A DNA stretch of 29,937 nt, taken from an uncultured Lachnospiraceae bacterium. Lineage in GTDB: Bacteria; Bacillota; Clostridia; Lachnospirales; Lachnospiraceae. This document shows, one piece after another, positions 23,369 to 29,937 of the stretch. The stretch is taken from positions 1 to 29,937 of the forward strand of contig URUU01000026.1 in assembly GCA_900551235.1 (NCBI GenBank), written 5' to 3'. The notes beneath the pieces were generated by a model, which was given only the letters and a program-made list of their open reading frames with translations, searched no databases and had not been told where the DNA came from. Both the position numbers and the translations under genes were made by a program. Each line of letters starts with the position of its first letter. The first letter of the stretch is position 1.

Positions 23369-24697
23369 TTATATGCGATAAAGATACTGATCCAGTTCCC
23401 ATCCGGAAACCTGGCGGGAATATTCTGCCCATTCTTTCTTTTTCGCCTTTATATAACGCCGACTGGTGTGTGTTCCAAGCACCTCTTTTACCAGTTCATC
23501 CTTTTCCATCTCACAGACTGCTTCCAGAAGATTGTTCGGCAGGACATCAATGCCTTCTTTCTGAATCTCTTCTTCTGTCATATCGAAAATATTCTTATCG
23601 ACAGCTGCCGGAGGCATGATCTGATTCTGAATGCCATTAAGTCCTGCTGCCAGGCAGACTGCCAGTACCAGATATGGATTTGCCGACGGATCCGGGCATC
23701 GCAGTTCAATCCTTGTGCCCTCCCCCCGTTCTGACGGAATGCGGATCAGAGGACTGCGGTTTATGCCTGACCAGGCAATGTAGACCGGTGCCTCAAATCC
23801 CGGAACCAGACGCTTGTAAGAATTAACCAGCGGATTGGTGATCGCACACATACCTTTTATATGCTTCATCAGACCGCCGATAAAATAGTAAGCTTCCTGA
23901 CTTAAGCCATTTGGATCACCGGCATCCGCAAAAATATTTTTGCCATCCCTGGACAGCGACATATTAATATGCATGCCCGAACCATTGATGCCCGTCTTTG
24001 GTTTTGGCATAAAACTTGCATGCAGCCCATGACGTTTGGCGATCGTCTTGACCGCCAGTTTGAACGTCATAATATTGTCCGCCGTTGTCAGAGCCTCATC
24101 ATAACGGAAATCGATCTCATGCTGTGCCGGTGCCATCTCGTGGTGCGATGCCTCGATCTCAAAGCCCATGTCTTCGAGTGTCAGCACCATGTCACGCCTT
24201 GCATTCTCACCAAGATCCATAGGTCCTAAATCAAAATATCCTGCCCGCTCATGCGTGAGCGTCGTCGGCTGTCCGTTGTCATCCGTATGATACAGGAAAA
24301 ATTCACATTCCGGTCCGACATCAAACTGATAACCCAGCTCTGCCGCCTGCTTTACCACTTTCTTCAGAATGTATCGCGGGTCACCCTCAAACGGCTCCCT
24401 GCTTGGCCGGTATACATCGCAGATCAGTCGTGCCACCTTCCCCTGCTGCGGCCGCCACGGAAAAACATTTAAGGTATCCAGATCCGGATAAAGATACATA
24501 TCCGACTCCTCGATCCGCACGAAACCTTCAATCGAAGATCCGTCAAACATACAGTTGTTATCCAGTGCCTTTTCCAGTTGGCTCGAAGTGATCGCCACAT
24601 TCTTCATTGTTCCGAAGATATCTGTAAACTGAAGACGTATAAATTCTACATCTTCCTCCTGCACAAGACGCAGGACATCCTGTTTTGTATACTTCAT
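23369..24697 (-). CDS. glnA: Glutamine synthetase, type I
   Basis: A 442-residue GSI-alpha-type glutamine synthetase making glutamine from glutamate, ammonia and ATP. Landmarks: FTDIFGTMKNV and FDGSSIEGF in the N-terminal beta-grasp domain, the metal-site segments GPECEFFLY and EASHHEMAPAQHEIDF, the ATP-loop region GSGMHINMSLSRDGKN, and NRSPLIRIPSERGEGTRIELRCPDPSANPY. The length is that of the short form, without the adenylylation region of GSI-beta. The ATG has AGGAG 5 nt upstream. It heads the run glnA-ANTAR-dapF-dapL and has its own promoter and a hairpin-bearing leader. Confidence 0.97.
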   Translation of the reverse strand: MKYTKQDVLRLVQEEDVEFIRLQFTDIFGTMKNVAITSSQLEKALDNNCMFDGSSIEGFVRIEESDMYLYPDLDTLNVFPWRPQQGKVARLICDVYRPSREPFEGDPRYILKKVVKQAAELGYQFDVGPECEFFLYHTDDNGQPTTLTHERAGYFDLGPMDLGENARRDMVLTLEDMGFEIEASHHEMAPAQHEIDFRYDEALTTADNIMTFKLAVKTIAKRHGLHASFMPKPKTGINGSGMHINMSLSRDGKNIFADAGDPNGLSQEAYYFIGGLMKHIKGMCAITNPLVNSYKRLVPGFEAPVYIAWSGINRSPLIRIPSERGEGTRIELRCPDPSANPYLVLAVCLAAGLNGIQNQIMPPAAVDKNIFDMTEEEIQKEGIDVLPNNLLEAVCEMEKDELVKEVLGTHTSRRYIKAKKKEWAEYSRQVSGWELDQYLYRI

Positions 24698-24744
24698 ATA
24701 TTCTCCTTTTATGATTCCTGTTCGAATCCCTGCACTATTTTTTC

Positions 24745-24778
24745 AGAGCCATTCGCAAAATCGCCTCTGCGAAGCTCT
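24745..24778 (-). promoter_or_regulatory. Hairpin in the glnA 5' leader
   Basis: AGAGC-TTCGC pairs with GCGAA-(TG)-GCTCT, a 10-bp stem with a 2-nt bulge and a 12-nt loop, about 50 nt upstream of glnA. It is followed by A residues rather than T, so it is not a terminator. A regulatory role, possibly through the ANTAR protein, is a guess. Confidence 0.4.
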
Positions 24779-24787
24779 CCTGATCAA

Positions 24788-24816
24788 TTTATAATAAATC
24801 TGCATGACTCTGATAA
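24788..24816 (-). promoter_or_regulatory. Probable glnA promoter
   Basis: TTATCA and TATAAA are separated by 17 bp on the minus strand, directly after the NlpC/P60 terminator, giving a leader of about 85 nt. Confidence 0.5.
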
Positions 24817-24856
24817 AAATACAAAAAGGGTATACTGAATAAATCAGAACACCCTT
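24816..24856 (-). terminator. Terminator of the NlpC/P60 gene
   Basis: AAGGGT/ACCCTT with an inner CTGA/TCAG pair is followed by TTTTTGTATTTTT on the minus strand. Confidence 0.7.
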
Positions 24857-24892
24857 GTCCTAGTTAAATTAGTTTGCATTTTGGCATCCGCT

Positions 24893-24950
24893 CATGATAA
24901 AGTCATAAGTGCTCTGCTTTTTTCATAAAAGCCTTTCTTTATCATGATAA
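24893..24950. repeat. Long inverted repeat with a 12-bp palindrome
   Basis: CATGATAAAG (24893-24902) and CTTTATCATG (24937-24946) form a perfect 10-bp pair around an inner GCTTTT/AAAAGC hairpin. The right arm is part of the perfect palindrome TTATCATGATAA (24939-24950). It lies in the 308-bp gap between the NlpC/P60 gene and glnA, upstream of the terminator. Its purpose is unclear. Confidence 0.5.
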
Positions 24951-25005
24951 CAGTGCTGCCTTTATTTGTCAACTGTGCTACTTTCGATTTTTGCAGACAG
25001 GTTTC

Positions 25006-26664
25006 CTATTCCAGGTTCAGCGGACTTCTCACATACTGGAACCCGGAGGACCATGCTTCCCCTGTCACGACTCCATTCTGTCCTGAGGAACAATGTACCA
25101 CCAGCAGGCTGCCATTGTCATTGACTCCCACCACAATACCTACGTGATTGTCGTCTCCCGCACTTCCCGGACGGTAGAAGACCAGATCACCCGGCTGTGC
25201 ATCCTGGCTGTCTACCATCTCACTTGCATTCCACTGCGTCGTCGTATGGCTGCCAATGCCGGCATCCTCTCCATCCAGTCCGTTACAGTAAGCCCATGCA
25301 ACAAATCCGCTGCAGTCCAGTCCATAAGACCGTACTGTTCCACTGCTTTTACTTCCGGAAACTGAAACTGTCTGCTGTTCACCCCAGCGGCCATCCCAGC
25401 CGATGGCATAAGATTTTCCGCCCCAGAAATAGCCTACTTTTCCGATCAGACTGCACGCTGCTGCTACAATTGCCACACGTTCTTCGCTGACACCATTTCC
25501 GGCTTCGGAACGTACAAATCCTTTGGATGCCGTAACGATCGCACAGAGCTGTCTGCATTTTGTGGAAGCATATTTGTCCAGAACAGCCTTCTGCTGTTCA
25601 TCCACATCATACAAGATAGCATACTCTTCTGCTGTGAGTGCATAGTATTCTTTTTCCTGCTTCTCTTTTGCATCTGCCGTTTCTTTTGCATCTGCTGCTT
25701 TTTTTATATTTGCCGTATGCTGTACCGTGCCTTGCTGTGCTGTATCAGAAACCGCTTTCCGGTTGCTTCTGCCCCCTGCGGCTGCATCTGCCGCTGTACT
25801 TTCACTTTTTTGTGTTGTTTCCGTTTCTGCTGTATCTTTCTCTGTTTTTTCTGTGCTGTCTGAAGTTTCTTCCTGTACCGTTTCCAGCTTTCGCAGAATT
25901 GCAGAATTACTCCTTACATTCATCAGGAAAAAGAGCTGTTCCAGTTCATCCTGACAGGATTTATCCAGTATGACTGTCTTTTCTCCTGACGCATACTTCA
26001 TCACATAAACTGCCAGCACATCCTGCCAGTTTTCAGCGGTAAAAGCATCCGGATCATCCAGAAATGCCCGGTAATCTTCCTCAATCCTGTCCATGACTTT
26101 CTCGAAATCATCCGAAAAAGAAATCCCATATTCCGATGAAAGTTCACTTAAATACACAGTATTTCCGGCAATGATATTAGAAGTATAATCTGCTGCCGCG
26201 TCCGAATGATCGATCTGTACCGTCTCATCATCCGGCCTCTGAATCTCTTTTCCGGCATCGTCAATATCCACTACTTTCTTATTATCTGATGTACCGGCAT
26301 CTTCGATTCCCGGAATGTTCTCTTTGCTGTCATTCCTTGAAGCATCGCTTTCCACCGTCTGACTGCTGTCCGCAGTCTCCGGCTCATTGAGCACCGGTGT
26401 TTCTGTTTCTGCAGGAGTGCCTGGTTCTTTTGTCTGCGGCTGATCACTTTCCGATGTATCAGTCTCAGTCTGATCTGTCTCCGGTGCTGATGTCTCGGTC
26501 TGCGTCGTCTCTGCCTGACTGCTGTCTTCCGCAGACACTTCTGTCAGTTCCTCTGTCACCTTCTGTACTCCCATATCAGCCGCATAAGTAACTGGTGCCG
26601 CTGAGAGCATCATACTTCCTGCAAGTACAAAACAGCCTAATTTATGTAAATACTTATTTTTCAT
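25006..26664 (-). CDS. Secreted NlpC/P60 family peptidoglycan hydrolase
   Basis: A 552-residue secreted protein. A signal peptide (LGCFVLAGSMMLSAAPVTYAA) occupies about 1-29. A low-complexity Thr/Glu/Ser/Gln/Pro-rich linker (about 38-130) follows, then a helical region to about 380 with a second Thr/Glu-rich stretch (270-340). The C-terminal NlpC/P60 cysteine peptidase domain (about 395-545) has the catalytic Cys451 (LDCSGF), His507 (NHVGIV) and His524 (VVHCSS). Such enzymes cleave D-Glu-diaminopimelate peptide bonds in the wall. The disordered linker probably spans the wall. It has a strong promoter (26770-26798) with a palindrome at the start site and its own terminator. Confidence 0.92.
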   Translation of the reverse strand: MKNKYLHKLGCFVLAGSMMLSAAPVTYAADMGVQKVTEELTEVSAEDSSQAETTQTETSAPETDQTETDTSESDQPQTKEPGTPAETETPVLNEPETADSSQTVESDASRNDSKENIPGIEDAGTSDNKKVVDIDDAGKEIQRPDDETVQIDHSDAAADYTSNIIAGNTVYLSELSSEYGISFSDDFEKVMDRIEEDYRAFLDDPDAFTAENWQDVLAVYVMKYASGEKTVILDKSCQDELEQLFFLMNVRSNSAILRKLETVQEETSDSTEKTEKDTAETETTQKSESTAADAAAGGRSNRKAVSDTAQQGTVQHTANIKKAADAKETADAKEKQEKEYYALTAEEYAILYDVDEQQKAVLDKYASTKCRQLCAIVTASKGFVRSEAGNGVSEERVAIVAAACSLIGKVGYFWGGKSYAIGWDGRWGEQQTVSVSGSKSSGTVRSYGLDCSGFVAWAYCNGLDGEDAGIGSHTTTQWNASEMVDSQDAQPGDLVFYRPGSAGDDNHVGIVVGVNDNGSLLVVHCSSGQNGVVTGEAWSSGFQYVRSPLNLE

Positions 26665-26751
26665 TTACCTTGCCTTTCCCTGGACTTATCCATAATATTC
26701 CTCTGTCTCCTGTAATGATCCTGCAACATTTGATTACATTTTCCATAAACT

Positions 26752-26767
26752 GGAACATGATTGTTCC
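26752..26767. promoter_or_regulatory. Palindromic operator-like site at the NlpC/P60 start site
   Basis: GGAACA-N4-TGTTCC is a perfect 6-4-6 inverted repeat placed 2 bp downstream of the -10 box, where a repressor would block initiation. The cognate regulator is unknown. Confidence 0.45.
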
Positions 26768-26769
26768 CT

Positions 26770-26798
26770 ATTATAAAAGTTTCCCTTTCGTTTTTCAA
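26770..26798 (-). promoter_or_regulatory. Strong sigma-A promoter of the NlpC/P60 gene
   Basis: TTGAAA and a consensus TATAAT are separated by 17 bp on the minus strand, giving a leader of about 100 nt. Confidence 0.85.
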
Positions 26799-26817
26799 GA
26801 GCTGTCACAAAATTTTC

Positions 26818-26866
26818 ATAAAATAACAGTTCAGCCACAGGTAAGCTCCTTTGTGACTGAACTGTT
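26818..26866 (-). terminator. Terminator after rseP
   Basis: AACAGTTCAG/CTGAACTGTT, with an inner CACA/TGTG, forms a long stem just after the rseP stop. It is followed by ATTTTAT on the minus strand. The other strand has GTTTTATT, so it may work in both directions. Confidence 0.75.
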
Positions 26867-26872
26867 GTTTTA

Positions 26873-27907
26873 TTACCAGAATATTTTTCTTACATCATTA
26901 AACATGACCACAACCATCAAAAGCATCAGCAGCAACAGTCCAGCAAAGTGGACCATGCCTTCTTTTTCCGGATCGATCCTCTTACCACGGATCAGCTCAA
27001 TGACCAGAAAGACCAGTCTGCCGCCGTCCAGTGCCGGGATTGGAAGAAGGTTCATCACACCTAAGTTCGCTGTCAGCAAAATAGAAATGTTCAGCATATT
27101 CAGCCATACATAGAAACCGCCGGATGACTGTGACTCCTGATACGTCTCTCCGATGTAACTCACAACACCGACCGGACCGGACATATCATTGATGCTCGCC
27201 TGACCGGTAAAGAGCATTTTAATACTCTCGATTGTCAGCTGAATCCAATATTTTACTTCATAGGCACTGTATTTCAGGGTGCCGAGGATGCCGCATTTTT
27301 CGCGGTAATTGGAACTGCAGCTGATACCGAAAATGTAGCGACCGCTTTCATTTGCAACTGGATCCATCTCAACGGTGATATCCTTGCCGTCACGCTCCAC
27401 GGTCATCGTCACCGGCTGTTTTTGATGAAAGGTCACATAGTTGGTTACTTCTCTTGCCACATGGATATTGCTGTGATTGATCTTTTTAACAATATCGCCT
27501 TCTTTCAGACCGGCTTCTGCTGCCGGATATCCATCGCTTACCTGCAGGATCACAGGCTTATCATAACCAATGCTTCCTATAATAAATAAGGACAGCACAA
27601 ATGCCAGGATAAAGTTAAATACCGGGCCGGCGGCAATGACTGCGATTCTCGCCCATACGGATGCCGCTGCAAATGCACCCGCCTCCATCGTTCCTTCATC
27701 TTCGCCAAGCATCATACAGGAGCCGCCAAACGGCAGAAGTTTCCAGGAATATTTTGTTCCGCCCTTATCAAAGCTTAACAGTCTCGGTCCCATTCCCAGA
27801 GAGAATTCCACAACCGTAATGCCATTCTTCTTTGCCAGCAGGAAATGTCCGAACTCGTGAAAAAGAACGATCAGACTAAAGATCAACAACGCTATAATTA
27901 TGCTCAA
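26873..27907 (-). CDS. rseP: RIP metalloprotease RseP (site-2 protease)
   Basis: A 344-residue intramembrane zinc protease that cleaves transmembrane segments of anti-sigma factors or signal peptide remnants. The first helix carries the HEFGH motif (His17, Glu18, His21). A central PDZ domain (about 100-185, YPAAEAGLKEGDIVKKIN) and the second metal-site motif NLLPIPALDGGRLVF near residue 290 are present. I chose the TTG start at 27907, which gives the usual MSIIIALLIF beginning. It lies 1 bp after the dxr stop, with AGGTGG overlapping the dxr end. An upstream TTG (27925) in the same frame is less likely. Last gene of cdsA-dxr-rseP. Confidence 0.94.
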   Translation of the reverse strand: MSIIIALLIFSLIVLFHEFGHFLLAKKNGITVVEFSLGMGPRLLSFDKGGTKYSWKLLPFGGSCMMLGEDEGTMEAGAFAAASVWARIAVIAAGPVFNFILAFVLSLFIIGSIGYDKPVILQVSDGYPAAEAGLKEGDIVKKINHSNIHVAREVTNYVTFHQKQPVTMTVERDGKDITVEMDPVANESGRYIFGISCSSNYREKCGILGTLKYSAYEVKYWIQLTIESIKMLFTGQASINDMSGPVGVVSYIGETYQESQSSGGFYVWLNMLNISILLTANLGVMNLLPIPALDGGRLVFLVIELIRGKRIDPEKEGMVHFAGLLLLMLLMVVVMFNDVRKIFW

Positions 27908-27908
27908 T

Positions 27909-29054
27909 TTACCACCTGCTTTCAATCATTTCATAAGTTTCCTGTTCACACTGCAAAATCTGTTCCACCGTTGGATTTTCGATCACTTTGTGTGCATCCA
28001 TACAGGTGCGGATGATCTCGTAAATATCCAGAAAACCAATCTTGCGGTTCAAAAATTTGCTGACGGCACGCTCATTTGCCGCATTGAATACGGTCGGCAT
28101 GGAGCCGCCTGCTTTTGCTGCTGCAAATGCCAGAGGCAGTCCTTCAAAATTCTCCATATCCGGTTTTTCGAAGGTGATCTGTGACAGGCTCCAGAAATCC
28201 AGACGTTCCCCTGCCAGGTACTCTCTGTCCGGATAGAACAGTGCATACTGGATCGGAAGTTTCATATCCGGAGTGCCAAGCTGGGCGATCACCGCACCGT
28301 CTTTGTACTGCACCATGGAATGGATAATGCTCTGCGGCTGGATCACAACCTGGATCTGATCCAGTTCTGCATCAAACAGCCATTTTGCCTCCATCACTTC
28401 CAGACCTTTGTTGACCATGCTCGCAGAATCAATCGTGATCTTATGTCCCATCGACCAGTTCGGATGTTTCAAGGCATCCTCAAGCTGCACATTTTTTAAA
28501 AATGCTTTATCTTTTCCGCGGAACGGACCGCCGGATGCCGTCAGAAGGATTTTATCGATCTGTGTTTTCTTTTCTCCGTTTAAGGACTGGAAAATCGCAC
28601 TGTGTTCGCTGTCCACCGGAAGGATCTTTACGTTGTATTCTTTTGCCAGAGGCATGATGATATGACCGGCAGTTACAAGTGTCTCTTTGTTTGCAAGTGC
28701 AATGTCCTTGCCTGCTTTGATGGCTGCAATGGTCGGGCGTATCCCGATCATACCGACGATTGCCGTCACCAGAACTTCTGTTCCTTCCATCTGTGCAATT
28801 TCCAGAAGTCCATCCATGCCGGAAACAATCTTCACCTGCAGATCTGCGGTAAGGACTCTGAGTTCCTGTGCTTTTTCTTCATCCCATACTGCTGCGATCT
28901 GCGGATGAAACTCACGGATCTGGCTCTCCAGTTGTGTAATATTATGACCTGCTGCCAGTGCTTTTACACAGAGCCTTTCCGGATTCGCACGCACAACATC
29001 CAGTGTCTGCGTTCCGATCGAACCGGTTGAACCCAAAACTGCTATATTTTTCAT
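27909..29054 (-). CDS. dxr: 1-deoxy-D-xylulose-5-phosphate reductoisomerase
   Basis: A 381-residue enzyme of the methylerythritol phosphate pathway, converting DXP to MEP with NADPH. The N-terminal NADPH-binding motif is GSTGSIGTQTLDVV (about 7-20). The metal and substrate site is LPVDSEHSAIFQ (about 148-159), with TASGGPFR and NWSMGHKITIDSASMVNKGLE following. The C-terminal helical domain is complete. The ATG has GGAGG 5 nt upstream and lies 10 bp after cdsA. It supplies isoprenoid precursors, including the undecaprenyl carrier for cell-wall synthesis, which fits its operon partners. Confidence 0.97.
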   Translation of the reverse strand: MKNIAVLGSTGSIGTQTLDVVRANPERLCVKALAAGHNITQLESQIREFHPQIAAVWDEEKAQELRVLTADLQVKIVSGMDGLLEIAQMEGTEVLVTAIVGMIGIRPTIAAIKAGKDIALANKETLVTAGHIIMPLAKEYNVKILPVDSEHSAIFQSLNGEKKTQIDKILLTASGGPFRGKDKAFLKNVQLEDALKHPNWSMGHKITIDSASMVNKGLEVMEAKWLFDAELDQIQVVIQPQSIIHSMVQYKDGAVIAQLGTPDMKLPIQYALFYPDREYLAGERLDFWSLSQITFEKPDMENFEGLPLAFAAAKAGGSMPTVFNAANERAVSKFLNRKIGFLDIYEIIRTCMDAHKVIENPTVEQILQCEQETYEMIESRW

Positions 29055-29064
29055 ACGTTCCTCC

Positions 29065-29874
29065 TTATTTCATCATAAACATAGAAAGATAATAAATAAC
29101 CGGTGCTGTAAAGATCACGCTGTCAAAACGATCCATGATCCCGCCGTGTCCCGGTATCAGTGTGCCGTAGTCTTTGATGTTGTGGTTACGCTTAATTGCC
29201 GATGCCGCCAGGTCTCCGACCATAGAGATCAGTGCTCCGACTGCACAGATGAGTGCATACGTGACCACCGGACTTTCTGCTTCCAGATGGCTGCCTACAA
29301 CTGCCGCATAGACAGCTCCCAGAAGTGCTGCACCGACAACACCGCCGACTGCCCCTTCTACGGACTTCTTCGGACTTAATACCGGAGACATTTTGTGTTT
29401 GCCGATCAGCATGCCGACACAGTAAGCACAGGTATCACATCCCCAGGAGCACAGAAAGATCAGCCATACAAGAAATGCTCCGTCGCGTATCATTCTGGTT
29501 TGATAAATATAAGAAAGCATTATGCCTACATAGGCTACGCCGAAAAAGGCTGCCATCACCTGTTCTGCATGGTACTTTGGATAAGAAAACACATAGACAA
29601 ACATCATGGCGATCAGCACAATGATCAGATTCATCATAACATACTCGGAATATCCGAGACTCAGCAGAATATAATGCGAGATCACACCCAGATATCCCAC
29701 CACTGCCAGCAGATTTTCACCCTTTTTCTGTACCTTCACTGCACGGTACAGTTCAAACATACCGATCAGCGATACGATGGTCAGTGTTCCATACAAAATC
29801 CAGCCTCCGCTGCAGATTGTCAGAAGTGCCACTGCCACCAGAACGATACCGCTGATAAGTCTTGTCACAAACAT
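29065..29874 (-). CDS. cdsA: Phosphatidate cytidylyltransferase
   Basis: A 269-residue integral membrane enzyme with about eight helices, making CDP-diacylglycerol from phosphatidate and CTP for phospholipid synthesis. The C-terminal signature is clear: SAIKRNHNIKDYGTLIPGHG followed by GIMDRFDS (about 228-255). The upstream GDLAASAIKR segment is also typical. The ATG has GAGGAG 9 nt upstream. In most Firmicutes uppS precedes cdsA. Here only 63 bp remain before the window edge, which show the ribosome site but are too short to identify a preceding gene. Confidence 0.96.
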   Translation of the reverse strand: MFVTRLISGIVLVAVALLTICSGGWILYGTLTIVSLIGMFELYRAVKVQKKGENLLAVVGYLGVISHYILLSLGYSEYVMMNLIIVLIAMMFVYVFSYPKYHAEQVMAAFFGVAYVGIMLSYIYQTRMIRDGAFLVWLIFLCSWGCDTCAYCVGMLIGKHKMSPVLSPKKSVEGAVGGVVGAALLGAVYAAVVGSHLEAESPVVTYALICAVGALISMVGDLAASAIKRNHNIKDYGTLIPGHGGIMDRFDSVIFTAPVIYYLSMFMMK

Positions 29875-29937
29875 ATCTTATTCTCCTCGTATAATATCTT
29901 TTAGATACATAATTACCTGTATCTCAGTTAACAAGTT

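Noticed and set aside
29881..29937. Possible 3' end of uppS at the right edge
   Set aside because: No frame shows a recognisable UppS C-terminus in the 57 bp available, so no gene is called. A putative promoter there has a poor -10.
1..29937. CRISPR array or prophage
   Set aside because: No regularly spaced repeat series and no phage or Cas genes were seen. The repeats found are single palindromes or pairs.

Overview
The window looks like a chromosomal segment of a Clostridia (Firmicutes) bacterium, most likely family Lachnospiraceae. Support comes from moderate GC content, Shine-Dalgarno sites of the GGAGG type, a DUF5688 protein, the DapL route to meso-diaminopimelate, a T-box leader on an aspS-gatCAB operon, and palindromic intergenic elements of a kind I recall from gut Lachnospiraceae (recollection, not a search). 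Almost every gene is on the minus strand; the one plus-strand gene is a small membrane protein at 6865-7404. I see no prophage, insertion sequence with a transposase, or CRISPR array.

Layout from left to right (genes read right to left). 1-1200: a palindromic repeat, a membrane-anchored SH3 protein and, 43 nt upstream of it, tRNA-Arg(CCG). 1316-3192: a DUF5688 protein and a secreted protein with PPC-like repeats. 3461-4227: elongation factor P with its own promoter and terminator. 4235-6713: a patatin-like lipase, a YqeG-type HAD phosphatase and an M24 aminopeptidase in one operon. 6865-12455: the plus-strand membrane protein, whose 3' end overlaps a convergent operon trkA-trkH-amidohydrolase-AlbA_2/HTH regulator. 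12599-15066: a C-GCAxxG-C-C redox protein and an AgrC/AgrA-like (GHKL plus LytTR) two-component system with no visible peptide gene.

15067-15438 is the most interesting non-coding stretch. A pair of 11-bp direct repeats 21 bp apart lies upstream of a TATAAT box with a poor -35. It is followed by an apparent small RNA of about 116 nt (8-bp closing stem, GU-rich interior, strong terminator), and then by a second promoter for the LytTR operon. The arrangement resembles VirR/VR-RNA of Clostridium perfringens: a LytTR regulator that may control a small RNA beside its own genes.

15439-20504 is the transamidation operon: promoter, T-box leader with a probable AAC (Asn) specifier, archaeal-genre AspRS with a histidine typical of non-discriminating enzymes, then GatC, GatA and GatB. 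Together these would make Asn-tRNA(Asn) and sense its charging. The same 22-nt sequence occurs in the leader and just after gatB. 20555-24816: dapL, dapF, an ANTAR regulator with a pseudo-receiver, and glnA, a nitrogen and cell-wall/lysine cluster. 25006-26798: a secreted NlpC/P60 protein with a strong promoter and a palindrome at the start site. 26873-29874: rseP, dxr and cdsA, the usual envelope/isoprenoid operon, continuing beyond the right edge.
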